Shown here piece after piece: positions 48,526 to 60,809 of a stretch of 64,000 nucleotides of DNA. The DNA lies in the NCBI GenBank assembly GCA_019155185.1, contig CM032808.1, positions 3,902,492 to 3,966,491 on the forward strand, written 5' to 3'. Source of the DNA: Beaufortia kweichowensis. Lineage: Eukaryota; Chordata; Actinopteri; Cypriniformes; Gastromyzontidae. Below the pieces are notes generated by a model. That model saw only the letters and a list, made by a program, of their open reading frames with translations. It had not been told where the DNA came from and made no database searches. Every line of letters starts with the position of its first letter. Position 1 is the stretch's first letter. The translations under genes were made by a program, and so were the position numbers.

Positions 48526-51500
48526 CTAAAGTGTAAAAGACCAAACATAACCTTTCATATTTTTGCACTTCAAAAGCCAAAACAAGATCTTTTAGCATTG
48601 CATTTGAACATTAAGAAACACTTTCTGTGCAATGTTAAACTTAAAAAACTTCAAGTCCAAAAAATACAACAAGGTTTTTCCCAGGTTGGTGAGATCACAA
48701 ACCCTGAATCTGAACAAACTTTTCTTGGGAAAAGGGGGAGAGGCTTGGCTAATAAGGCAGAACTGACACTAGATTTATTATTGTTTGTGTAACTGGTATG
48801 GTGTAAAACCACTCCAACTCCATGCAATATATGTATAAATATGAACATGAAAACGTTCTGATATTATCTCAAGTCAGGCAATTTTTGTGTAATGATATAC
48901 CATTGAGTTACACATGTTTCACACACTAGCTAATCTCTGCTGATCGATCCGCTTGCTGAACTGATGATGCCATTGTTAGCGTTTGTGGTCATGATAGGAT
49001 GCGTGAGTTTTCTGGAACACACTTTAAGCAATTGTAACAGACAATAATGTGAAATATGTAAAAAAATATTGTGTTTTTTGAGCAATTAGCATAAAAGCTT
49101 ATTCTAGAACAAAAAAGGGTATAAAAGGACCCCTTTAAGACCATAATTATCACCGTTACAGAGCCCAGCAAATGTGGTTAACTTTTGTTGCAGTCAGCTG
49201 TCTGGTGTTTAAAAAAAAACAGCATTCCACATGTTTAACATTCCTCCATGTGGTTTTTGTCTTTACAGAACAGGGTCAGAAATGAAACAGAGGACAAATT
49301 TGCTGTTTTGACAGATAAGCTCATCCTTCTCTGATGAAGAGCATCTACCCTAGCTTAGATCCACATTCCTCTGTGCACAAAAAACCTTCCTAAAAGAATG
49401 AATTTTGCCAGACAGTACTGACTGAGAAACACTTATACGTTTGTATGTATCTGACTAAATACAAGACAATATACAGTTAGCAAGTCATTATCACAAAATA
49501 AAATAAAAATAAACAAAATGTGTGCACTGTAGGGTAAAGTGGTTTATTTTATGATAATGACCAGCTGACTTTACGCAATAACATGGCTACTTACCAACAA
49601 AATAAAAAATAAATTTTACCTGTTACATTACATAATAACGTTAGAAGAGGCTTTGAAGTGCAGTGAGAAAAGTAAAAATGTTAAAGTCTACCAATTTTGA
49701 AGATATGCTAAAAGTAGTCAAACATAAAGCAAATATGCATATTCAATATAACAGACAACAGAATGACACAAGTAACTAATGAAAACTAAGTACTTCCAAA
49801 TCAGTAAAAATATTCTTGCTTTAGAGTATTGTTGCTAAGCTGAGCTCACACTGTAGTTTTTTAGCCAGATTTTTTCCCAATTTTCACCTCTTGACAATCT
49901 TAGAAAAGGTCTGGTCCAGAAAATCTGTTGGGTCTAATGTTCAGCCCAGATTATCTGGTAATGTCATGCATTCACAGATCTTAAAAATCATACACCACCT
50001 GATCTGTTTGAAGAAACACTGGGGCCCGATATCAATCATGATTTTTGTGTCAGAACTTTTACAACAGCCAATAAAATATAAAAATAAATAAAATATTGCT
50101 ATATAGGTTACTATATATATGACTGTTTAATGCAGGATGCCTTGAGAGACATGATGGTCAATGGGAAGCTAGAAGCAACCATGCCTTTTGTGAATGTATT
50201 CTAAAGCTTAGGCTCTAATTACCTTTGATCGCAGAAACTATTACACAAAATATGGCTGCAACCTTCAGAAATCAGGCACTCCTGGAAAATACTGATCCAA
50301 GACGACTACCTCACAAGATTTGGAAAGGAAGTGGAATGTGACCTCTGACAGAGATCATAAGCATGGTCTAATGCATGGCAGACCTATCTGTTGAACTTTA
50401 TGACAAACACTTACTTTCCAACTTCATCTATAACAGGCGCTGGACACAGCAAGAAAGTGTCTTCCACAGTTACGGGCTTCTCATCTGTAAACAGAAGCAT
50501 AAAATGTTTAGAAAACAAAATCTATACATTTCTATAAATGCAGATTTATTTGTTTGTTATTGTTATTTTCATAATGAAAATGTACTGAGACTATTTGTGG
50601 GAATATTTAGGAAGAAAACACTCACTAAGCGTGACTGTGTCATTGATTTTGAAGCTGCACAGGACCTGGTTTATGTTTCTGGCATGTCGAAAACCGTTAC
50701 CTCTTACCACCACTTGAAATGACTCTGAAACACAGATTCTCACAGTTTTTGCTCAAAGTAATGACAATAAATCTTCACAAATTACATCTTACTACATTGT
50801 TTCTCTGATAAAGGGTTGTCTATTCTTTTAGCACAATGACATATTTATCCTCTTTTATACATTTCTCTGACAGATTTAACACTATGTTTAACATTTTAAC
50901 ACTATGTTTAGCACCACGCATTGCCACAATAGCAGCACGCATTGCAGCCTGCCTGAATGACATCTCATCTTGGATGACTAAACACCACCTTTAGCTAAAC
51001 CTTGCCAAGACTGAGCTCCTGGTACTTCCGGCCTCACCTGCAACGCAACACAACCTCACTATTCAAATTGGCAACACAACCATCACACCATCTAAATCGG
51101 TTAGAAACCTTGGTGTGATCTTCAATGACCAGCTGTCCTTTACCGAACACATCTCAAGGATATCACGGTCTTGTAGATATGTACTTTACAACATCAGGAA
51201 GATCAGGCCATATCTCACAGAGCACGCTGCCCAACTGCTAGTCCAAGCCCTGGTAATCTCCAGACTGGACTATTGCAATGCTCTTCTGGCCGGTCTTCCG
51301 GCACGAACAATCAAACCATTGCAGATTATACAGAACGCAGCAGCAAGACTTGTGTTCCAGGAACCCAAAAGAGCACACGTCACACCACTCTTCATCTCTC
51401 TCCATTGGCTACCGGTGGCTGCCCGCATTAAATTTAAATCATTAATGCTAACATTTAAAACCATTACAAACTCTGCACCCTCATACTTTAACTCTCTTCT

Positions 51501-54385
51501 ACATACCTACAACCCATCCAGATCCCTACGCTCAACGAACGAACGTCGACTGGTGGTACCCTCACAGAAGGGCACTAAATCTCTCTCTCGCTCTTTCTCC
51601 TTCTCTGTCCCCGGCTTGTGGAATACACAACGCATCTCCCTAACGCAATCCGCTCTGCCACATCCCTCACCTCCTTCAAGAAACAACTAAAAACACACCT
51701 CTTCCACGAACACCTGACACCATAAAATATATATAATAAAAAATAAAAACCTCTCTTCTTCCCTCTACAGGTATTTATCTAGCACTGCATTACTTTGTAA
51801 ACTTAGGAAAGCACTTCTCAGTACTATTGTTGCCGCTTTTGATGTGTCGCTTCATTGTCTCCTAATACTTGTAAGTCGCTTTGGATAAAAGCGTCAGCTA
51901 AATGCCTAAATGTAAATGTAATGTAAATGTTAACACTAAAATTACTTTCATTCATTCAATCATATAAAGTTAATCACACATATTACAGTCAGTTTGACAA
52001 TATGGAAATGTCCAAACATTCCAAAGTAAATTTGAATCCTTAAGTGTAATAATTTATTACTTTAGTTTTATTGATTAACAACATGCCATACAAATTTGAA
52101 AAAAATAATTAATTTAGCAAAATCCAAAAAATATTAAGACAAGCTTATTGGATATTGGAAATCTATATCTCCAACTGTAGAAGCCCATGATGAAGTTGTA
52201 TTTCTGTAATAATCTGTAATAATGTAATGACGACAGCTAAAAACAAATGCTTTTTCAAGGACCTTATTAATTTACCTCCAGCACATACACTAGATGGTTC
52301 TGCTGCCAAGATCTCAATACAAGATTTTTTGATGATCTACAAGACAAAATAACATTTTATCCCATTCAATTGAATATGAAATGGCTGTTTAAATCAACAT
52401 CTTTGAGAAATGTTTTAAATCCATCTTCCACATGCACAGTAGTAAAAACGTTTAGTTTACCGAGTCAATCATTCCTCTCAGGGCCTGGAAACCTCCCAGG
52501 ACAGGAAATACATGCTTACTGGTGTCTGCTATGGTAGCCAGCTAAAACAGGACAAACACAGAAATGTATTTAACAAGCATGTTTTGGAAGTATTTCAAAC
52601 ACTATATACCGCACTGACTTTTGATTTTAAAATAATTTTAATTATACACAATTGTACTTCAGACTTAGATCATTGTCTCCTTCATTACCTGTGCCTCATT
52701 GAAGTCTTTAACTCCAACACAATACACGATTGCACCCAGTGCCCGAGCTCGTGCTGCCTGGTTATATATTAAACATAAAAAGTGCACCATTTATCCAAAA
52801 AACTGAATGAAATGCTGAGATTACAAAAAGTTGTTGCCTGTACAGTGTTTTAGAATGCTAAACATGGAACATAGATTAGTTACCTCCTGTTGAGCTGCTA
52901 CCAATTGATGTTCCTGCAGTTCACCTTCTGTCAATGCAATTATGACACTTGCAGTTCCTACAAAATAAAGTTCAAATCATCTGGTGAGGACAACAAGCTG
53001 TCAATCACATGTGGATACTACATCCCTATGTGCTTGTTGGACATTTGATGTCAAAACCATGTCCTCGCTGATACAACAGTTTTCACTCTTTTAGCGATAT
53101 TAAAACTATGTACCAGTACTAAATTATCATTGGTTCTTGTATGTCTTGAGACATCCTAGGTGTATATGAATTTCTTTCTTTAGCTGAACATAATCAGACT
53201 TGTATTACAGTATAAAGGCATTACAAAGCTAAGAAGAGGTAGGATATCAGAAAAACTCCAACAGTGTATGGCTGAAGCGAGAAATTCATAAAGACTTATG
53301 ATGTAAATTATGAGGGAAATTTCATTTTTGCCAAACTATTTCTTTATTGTACACATTTTGTTTTGGTCACAATATAATGTAACTGTAATGTTTTGTTAGA
53401 CATTCTTGTGAGGACCTACCAAAGTTTTCCTGGTGTATTTGCTCATTTGCCTTTGAAAGATTGAATAATACTGTCAAAATTTAATCAGAACACATTAAAA
53501 TGCTCTTTTAAAACATTTGAGTAAATTGCTTTGTAACCTTTTGTAAACCAAGGTGCATAAATGTATCTCCTCCTGGGATCTCTCGTTTTAAAACATTGAG
53601 GCCTTTTCTTATAGTCTCCCTTTGAAAATAAAAAGTAAATAAATAAACAAAGGGTGATGATGAATACTAAAAACTATTACTTTGACATGTGAATAATAAA
53701 TGTGAACATATAAACATTTAGTGCATTTAGTAAAAGAAAAGTGTGACGTCACTGCACCTGTTTTCAGTGAGTCTCATGATGGTGTTTCCTCTGGTTGAGA
53801 ACAAAATAAAGGACATTCGGAGCATTGGACTGTAAGAGGATGAAAACAGATCATACACTAATAACTATACTAATTAGCTATGCTAATAGCATTTGTTCAA
53901 AAAGTATTTAAATCTGTAGATCACACTTAAAAACGTATGAATATTTGCATTATTTAACATATTAGTGGCATTAATACAGAAATATAGCACAAACACAAGC
54001 AAAACATTTCAGAAAAATTATTTTGTCAGGTGTCTCCTTTCAGTCATCAAATATTTGGAATCTGTGTTAATTTCTTACATCCATAAAAACAACCTTGGGG
54101 TCATCATGTAAAAATGGTTAAGAAAAGGCACTGAGTATCATTTATTAGTTTAATATTTTGTATTTAATAGTATAGTAAATTCATGTATTACTTGAATGCC
54201 CATAAGAAATCTTACGCAATTACCATAAGAAATGTTATGCAATTACCAAAGGCAACAAAAAATTCAGTGCGATTCCATCCAGTGCTTTTCCCTTTTAGGT
54301 AATGCTTTTGTACCTGATAAACTTCTCGGCCAAATGTTCAACAAAAGTGTAGATCTCGTGCCAGTGATGTTTGATGCTTCCCGAC
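48447..54385 (-). CDS. Partial antxr1 duplicate (copy B): exons 2-12 only
   Basis: Exons: 54385-54314, 53829-53758, 53619-53538, 53450-53420, 52957-52884, 52757-52689, 52541-52461, 52336-52276, 50724-50626, 50484-50415, 48525-48447. Lengths equal copy A exactly and no stop or frameshift occurs. They encode the vWA and Ig-like ectodomain without signal peptide, TM or tail. Against copy A I count 7 synonymous and 7 amino-acid changes (V to I and S to T in exon 2, V to L in exon 3, D to E in exon 6, T to A in exon 7, D to N in exon 10, A to V in exon 11). The exon 6 change hits the last MIDAS aspartate. The exon 12 donor is GC and the exon 5 acceptor is AAAG. It may be a decaying fragment or part of a gene whose exon 1 lies to the right. 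Confidence 0.85.
50894..51930 (+). mobile_element. 5'-truncated L2-like LINE in copy B intron 9
   Basis: The insert is absent from copy A (empty site near 23715). It carries the LINE C-terminal block (NLGVIFNDQLSFTEHISRIS, YCNALLAGLP) in frames 50910-51690, with a shift near 51630. It ends with 'gtcgctttggataaaagcgtc' and ATGTAAATGTAATG. At the 5' side, about 16 bp of flanking sequence ('ttaacactatgttta') is repeated as filler. It is the opposite strand to antxr1 and close kin to 39755-41053. Confidence 0.9.
52884..52957 (-). CDS. antxr1 copy B exon 6 with altered metal-site residue
   Basis: It reads ASVIIALTEGELQEH where copy A and the family have LTDGEL. The base change is GAT to GAA (plus-strand 'cacctt' versus 'caccat'). 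The reading frame and both splice sites are intact. Confidence 0.9.
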
Positions 54386-57300
54386 CTGAGGAAAAAGAGG
54401 AGAAAATAAACAATAAACATCAGTTCCTTTTTTAATACTCTAAAGGTCATAAATACAATGGTCTGGCTAATTCACAAGCAGTAATTCTGAAAAGAATGAA
54501 GTGGTAATTTTGTCAGATGTTCCCCTGAGGCACAATTGTAAACGCTGTGTAATTCTGGTTATTTCCTGTTTTGGTCCCAGAGAGGCAACCTGTGCTAATT
54601 CATTAGTGCTGAATGACAAATGGGAATGGGCAAATTGGGTCTACCGGTCTGTGAGTCACTTTTACTTAATTGATAAAAAAGTAATAAATCTGTGTTGCAA
54701 AAAGCTTTTGGCCAGCTGATGTAAATTGTTTAGTCTGAGAGACGGAAAAAACTGAGCAACACCTTTAAATGGTTTTGTTTGACAAGGGCTTCAAAAGAAC
54801 AAACCCACTGGATAGATGGTATTGTTGTTGTCAAAATAATGGCAGTTGAGTTGCAGATTGTATCCTGGAAAGCTGTTTGTGTTAATCAGGAGACATTCAG
54901 GCCAATGGCTATGATTTATCCTTATGTGAAGGGATGGAGCTTCTCAAAAACCTCTTTTTAGAACAGCGTAGGAGGAAAGTGTAAACAAATACAAGCTGAC
55001 ATATAAACAAAACACTATGACACTGCAAAATGGAGTTAGATAGAGGTAAATCTGGCATGAACATGCAGGTCATGCTAAGGTTCAACAGTTCCACAGTTCA
55101 GCTTCACATTTTCTAACCTCAAAATGAATTCTGTTTGTACTGGAAGCAAGCCTTTCTTGGGGTAACAGCAATCATGGGATTGGTGCCTAGCATGCAGTTT
55201 TTCACCTGTGCAAACAGTGTTGGAAAAGGAAGTGGTCTATTCTCAAGTGAAATCCTTGATGAAATATGTTGTGGTGTCCCTCTTTTATCTTGATTTAATG
55301 GGTTATACTAAACCATATATGTTCCATTTTATATCTTACAGCAGAATTTCAACTGTATAAATCTTCTTTGAAGATTACCTTACTCACAGTAAAAATAATT
55401 ACAAGCAATGCACCAATAGTGATGTCATTTATTAAAACAACTTGTGTTTTCCATAGTCTCTCAATTGTTCATAAACATAACTGCACGTATGTTAAGACAC
55501 ATAACAGTCATTGTGGTTTTTGTTCCTAAAGCTCAATTGGTAGAGTGTACACATAGTGACCAAATGTACAGCTTGAATGCAATGTAAGTTGCAAATGCAT
55601 AAGTTAATGTTCAAAGACTGTCTACTCAACCAAGAGAAGTCAAAAACATGACTATAGGTTTAAGATTTTGTTTAATTGGCATTACAAATGCACACCTCTT
55701 TTTTATGCTTTTTTATGGCCGAGAAATAATTAAATGATTATGGCATTTCCCTGACACTGCTGTTTATACTGCTCCTTCGGGAACTCTTCTAGGCTGAGAG
55801 GTAGCAGTGTTTATAAACATTCGGCTTTCATTCAGTGAATGGTTGGGCCACTTTTAAAACCAGAGTAAACCTTAATCTGATCACCCACACCACAGTTTGA
55901 ATCTGAATTTCAAATGAGGATCAGATGAGGATGACATATCCATCATGGCATCGAAGGGTGATCTCATATTATTTGGCCCTAAAGCTGAGTCCTCATAGCT
56001 CTACTTTCCAGGCTGTCTCCAAACAGAGTCTGGCGAACCAGATTGTGCATGGTATTTCCACCAGCGTACCGATCTCAAGATCTGCCATGCTCATTTGATG
56101 TGAGAGCTTACTCCACCAGAGGAGTCACATTGGCCGTTTAAAATTCAGATTGGAGAACACAGACTCTCAAGAGCAAACTCCCTAGTGTCATCATCAACAC
56201 AATGCTCTCCTTCAGAGGACCGTGGTTACATTTGTAATCAAGACAATCCCCTTATAACAGACATTGCATTCGTTTTGGGGACTAATTCATCATCCACTCC
56301 CATGTGTTTTTTACACCTGTGTAACTTACTAGCACCATTTTGGTAATGATAAGTTCTGCTTTGCACTACACGTGATATTGAAGATATTTGTCAACACAAT
56401 TGTTTATTTTTATGATAATTTTATTACCACAAAACCCATGAATGCAGTTAAAAGGTGAAAACTTCTAGAATGTTTTTCTAAGAAACCTTTTTCGTAATTG
56501 TTAAAAGGATGGTTCAACGATAAATAAAATGACACATGATTTACCCTCCCCCAAACAATCAGAGTTATATTAGAAAATGTCCTTGCTCTTCCAAGCTTTA
56601 TAATGGTAGTAAACAGGGCCCATGACTTTCAAGCTCAAAAAAAGTACATCCATCCTTCACAGAAGTAATCCACGGTTTGGGGGGTTAATAAAGGACTTAT
56701 GAAGGTGTTTTAAAGCATATATTTGACTATATACAGTCTAATTAGCGTCTAATCAGCTAATGCTACATGCTAATGCGCTAATGATCACTGTTTTAAACAT
56801 GCATACAGTGCATCAAATGGTCTTTTAAGCACATCGTTTGTTTATACTAGTGATGGGCATTTTTAACCATTTTCTATTTCGAGTACTCTACAGGTTTAAA
56901 AAACAAGTTAAACACTTTAAACACTATAAAAAAGTTAATGCTGCTGAAGCCATGAAAAGAAAATGAACACTTATTATTAATACTACATCATCAATGTTTT
57001 TAAGAAAGAAACATGACTGCGTGAGATGGTCAATAAATGGGAGCTCTTTCTATATGATGCCCCGGTAAACTGAAGCACCTTCTGACGCATTCCATTTAAG
57101 ATTAATAAGACAGCCTACATACACAACACAAATGTACTATTACAATGTGCATCTATCTGCACAAAATGCAAGCAAAAATAGGCATCTTTTTGGGAAAAAG
57201 AAACATCTTAAAAAATAGCTATGTAAGGTGGAGCCTGTGAAATGACAGAGCTTATTTGAGCTTGTGAGCTTGTTTTTCAAAGCCAGGTACAGCCCAGCGT

Positions 57301-57894
57301 TTGGCTGTCATCTTACTAGTATCACAATCCTATTGTGAGTTAAACAAGCCACTTGTTCCTCCGCTCTGGTTACACTATGAGGACTGAATGTTACTGCTCA
57401 TCTAAACAACAAGCAATGTGTTATGTTAAATTAATGGAAAAAATATAGTAGATATTTAGCAACCATACATTATTGGGGTAGCATTTGTGTAAACTCAACA
57501 AAAAAACAAAAACTGTAACTGTAAAAAAATTTAACTGTGCTCTGACACTCATTATTTTTCTTTTTATTAATGTGCACTATTTAGTAAATAAACTACAAAT
57601 AAAACATTTAATCTTTAAATCTCCTCATATTCTTTTTTCTATCTCCCTCACAACATTCCACTTTGATAGGCCCATTAGGGGTTGGGTCTTTGTCTCCCAG
57701 GTGTGAAACATATCAATATTTATGATCATCGACACTCCCTTGCATATGGTCTTTTCACAACAAAAAGTGTCTTACAAAGGTAAAATAAATATATTGCTTT
57801 AGGTGAATAGGTGGGCAGAATAGTTTTTACATCTTTTGGTAGCAAACCCTCTAGTCTACAAGATCCAGTCTTGTGAACACATGTCTAATGTGTG
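54386..57894. other. Copy B counterpart of antxr1 intron 1: no gene seen
   Basis: Follows copy A closely. It differs by loss of about 266 bp around 56125 and about 75 bp near 56910, and by about 115 bp at 56320-56435 not present in copy A. No independent coding signal. Confidence 0.5.
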
Positions 57895-58070
57895 TTCCCT
57901 GTCAAGGGAACTCAACGCTGCGTCAGTGTTTGACGCTATGGGAACGCCTTTGCGTGACTGCATCTGAAGCACGTGTGTAAAATTGCCGAATGGCTAGACT
58001 GAACGTCACAGGCGGGTGACGTCAGGACCAGGAAGCTATAAAAGGACCTTGGGACGCACACACATTCAGC
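57895..58070 (+). repeat. DIRS left inverted terminal repeat with promoter motifs
   Basis: It carries TGACGTCA (58017-58024), a perfect cAMP-response-element palindrome, and TATAAAA (58037-58043) 13 bp later. The same pair occurs in inverted orientation in the right repeat. Transcription would start just before the gag-like ORF. Confidence 0.8.
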
Positions 58071-58164
58071 TTTTGTGCCTTCAGCTGCACGTGTGTGTGT
58101 GATTGCTGTGATAGCTAGCTAGCCAATAATATAGAGAGTGTGTGTGTTTGTGTGACATAAAAAA

Positions 58165-59643
58165 GTGAATATGTCCTTTAGAAAGTGTGTTTCTCCCTGT
58201 GCTCGCTACATCACGAGCGGGGATTCACACGATTTTTATGTTGTCTGTTTAGGGGTGGATCATGCCCGGTCGGCGCTCGAAAACGCCGACTGTGTGCATT
58301 GTGAAGCCCTCCCCATGCGCACTCTCAGATCTAGACTGGCATGTGTAGATAAACATGCCCAGCCGAGCGGTTCTCGTGGCGGTGCCGTCTCTGCCGAGGC
58401 AGAGCGGCGTCTGCCGTCATGGGGATCACAAATGGATTTAGCGGACGCGTTGGAGACGGGCCCCGCCCTTTCTCCCTCTCTCTCCGCTTCATCCTCTCTC
58501 GCTCTCGGCCAGCAAGCCCGCGCTGCGGTTCCTGCTGCTCGGGGCGGGAGTCCACGCTTTCTGCTATCTTCCTCCGAGGAGGGAGATATGCAGAGCATGG
58601 AAACAGGGGAGAGCGAAGAAACATCACGCCCCCCCATGTATGAGGAATTAGTTGAGGTTGTCGCGCAGCTTAAAATCGACTGGCCCGCCGAAGTGCAGAG
58701 CGCTCACCAGCCCAGTAAACTGGATGAGCGCTTCCTAAAGCCCAAACCATCACCTCCCCGCCGGGGCTTACCATTTTTCCCAGACCTGCATAATGAGTTA
58801 TCAGGCTCATGGACGCGGCCCTATTCTTCTTGCATTTATAACCCCCGTATGTCGGTTTATTCTAACATCGTGGGGGCAAAAGAGCATGGTTATATGGCGA
58901 TGCCGCCGGTGGAACAGATGCTCGCGGGCTATCTGTCCCCCTCCTCTGCATCGTCCTTAAAAGCCCCGGTACACCCATCAAGGCCATGCAGAGTAACATC
59001 AGCCTTGGTGGGTAAAGCTTATGCCGCAGCAGGTCAAGCTGGGGCATGTTTACATACAATTTCAATGCTCCAGGCTTACCAGGCAGACCTGCTGCGGGAC
59101 CTGGATGAGGGCGAGGGTGTGGACCCGGACGAGGTGAAGGAGCTCCGCCGGGCCACTGACGTGTCGCTCCGCGCCATTCGCGAAACAGCCAAGGCGGTCG
59201 GTAGATCTATGTCCGCCTTGGTGGCTACGGAGCGGCATCTTTGGTTAAATCTGTCAGGCATCAGAGCAGCCGACAAAGCCTTGCTGCTCGATGCGCCGTT
59301 ATCCCCCGATGGCCTGTTCGGCGACGTCGTAAATACCGTTGTCGACAGGTTCCGGGACACCAACAACCAGGCTGCAGCCTTTTCTCAGTTCCTCCCTCGC
59401 CGTCATCGGGTCGCTGAGGCTACGGGGCGGGAGCAGCCTCAGCCCTCTACCTCCTCATACAGGCACAGGCAGAAGGAGAGTGTTAGTTCCCGAGCTCCAC
59501 CACAACGTCAGTGGGGCTCTGGGAGGCACTCTCAACCCCGGCCTTCCCAGCCTAAGGCGGACCTGAGGGTCGTCATCCAGGCAAAGAAGGCTGTGACCAA
59601 GAAGCGGGGCCCCCGCAAAGCCCCCTTGGGTCGGATCGGATAA
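58165..59643 (+). CDS. DIRS gag-like ORF, intact
   Basis: 492 codons, uninterrupted, much higher GC than the host flanks. Low-complexity Ser/Ala-rich stretch (about 100-135), an acidic MQSMETGESEETS segment, then a conserved-looking core (about 150-400) with YEELVEVVAQLKIDW and alpha-helical Leu/Ala-rich blocks, and a basic Arg/Gln/Pro-rich C-terminus (QRQWGSGRHSQPRPSQPKAD) suited to nucleic-acid binding. No zinc knuckle is seen. The function as gag rests on its position in the element. Minus-strand frames across it are shadows. Confidence 0.8.
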   Translation: MNMSFRKCVSPCARYITSGDSHDFYVVCLGVDHARSALENADCVHCEALPMRTLRSRLACVDKHAQPSGSRGGAVSAEAERRLPSWGSQMDLADALETGPALSPSLSASSSLALGQQARAAVPAARGGSPRFLLSSSEEGDMQSMETGESEETSRPPMYEELVEVVAQLKIDWPAEVQSAHQPSKLDERFLKPKPSPPRRGLPFFPDLHNELSGSWTRPYSSCIYNPRMSVYSNIVGAKEHGYMAMPPVEQMLAGYLSPSSASSLKAPVHPSRPCRVTSALVGKAYAAAGQAGACLHTISMLQAYQADLLRDLDEGEGVDPDEVKELRRATDVSLRAIRETAKAVGRSMSALVATERHLWLNLSGIRAADKALLLDAPLSPDGLFGDVVNTVVDRFRDTNNQAAAFSQFLPRRHRVAEATGREQPQPSTSSYRHRQKESVSSRAPPQRQWGSGRHSQPRPSQPKADLRVVIQAKKAVTKKRGPRKAPLGRIG

Positions 59644-59747
59644 CGCCTCACTATACGGCACCCGGTCCTTCCCTGTGCCCTCCTCTGGATGCGCTGACCT
59701 GTCCCCGCGCTCTGCTTCGGGGCGCAGCAGCATCCGGGCACCACACG

Positions 59748-60809
59748 GTGCGCTCAACATCGCACCCCTCGAAGTTTTCCCGGCCAGTACGCCCAGGGTT
59801 CCGAGTTAATACAAACATAAGACCAGACACCAGCCCCGAGGGGTTGGTTCCTTTAGTGAATTTCCTGGCAGCGTGGAAACTTCTGCCAAACGTTTCACGC
59901 TGGGTTCTACAAGTAATAGAATGCGGCTACACGATTCAGTTCGGGCGAAGCCCGTCTGTGTTCAGAGGGGTCGTGCCCACCGAGGTGGGTCCCGACCAAG
60001 CTCTGGTCATGGAACACGGTTCGCGACTCCTGGCAAAGGGGGCCATAGAAATAGTTCCTCCTCCAGAGAGAGAAGCGGGGTTTTACAGCCGCTACTTCAT
60101 AGTTCCCAAAAAGGACGGAGGCTTGCGTCCTATTCTAGATCTACGCACATTGAACCGCTCAGTAAAGAAACTGAAGTTCAAGATGCTTACACTCAAACAG
60201 ATTGTGACCCAAATCAGATCTGCGGACTGGTTTGTCACCATAGACATGAAGGACGCATACTTCCATGTCTCCATCCTTCCCAAGCACAGAAAGTTCCTGA
60301 GGTTCACTTTCGGGGGCGTAGCGTACCAATACCGGGTGCTTCCCTTCGGTCTAGCTCTGTCACCCCGCACTTTTACCAAATGTGTAGATGCTGCCCTGTC
60401 ACCGCTGCATTTACAGAGCGATCTGGGCTGGGGGGCGGTAATGGAAGGCCGCTCTGCCAGAGGCTTATGGAGGGGCCGCCAGCTCGAGTGGCATATAAAT
60501 TACCTAGAGATGATGGCGGTACAGCTTGCGTTGAGGTAGTTCCTCCCTCGCCTCAGAAACAACCATGTTTTGGTCCTGTCGGACAACACATCGGTGGTTG
60601 CATACATCAACCACCAAGGAGGTCTGCGGTCGCGCCCTCTGTACAGATTGGCACACCAGATTCTGATGTGGTCCCAAGGGAAGCTGCTCTCGGTCAGAGC
60701 AGCGTACATCCCGGGATGGTTGAATGTGGGAGCAGACGCCCTGTCGAGGCAGGGACCGAGGCCGGGGGAATGGAGACTTCACCCCTGGCGGTGGTACTTC
60801 AAGGGTTAG
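59748..60809 (+). pseudogene. DIRS reverse transcriptase-RNase H with internal deletion and stop
   Basis: The frame encodes GFYSRYFIVPKKDGGLRPIL, then FVTIDMKDAYFHVSI (first catalytic Asp) and YRVLPFGLALSPRTFTKCVD. Directly after AALSPL it jumps to SDLGWGAVMEGRSARG, which is RNase H. The segment that should hold the second pair of catalytic aspartates is gone, without frame loss. An in-frame TAG at 60537-60539 interrupts RNase H, which then continues with VLSDNTSVVAYINHQGG to a stop at 60809. No active polymerase can result. Confidence 0.9.

Noticed and set aside
58260..59744. Minus-strand frames of up to 125 codons over the DIRS gag-like region
   Set aside because: GC-rich antisense shadows of the 492-codon plus-strand ORF; no motifs.
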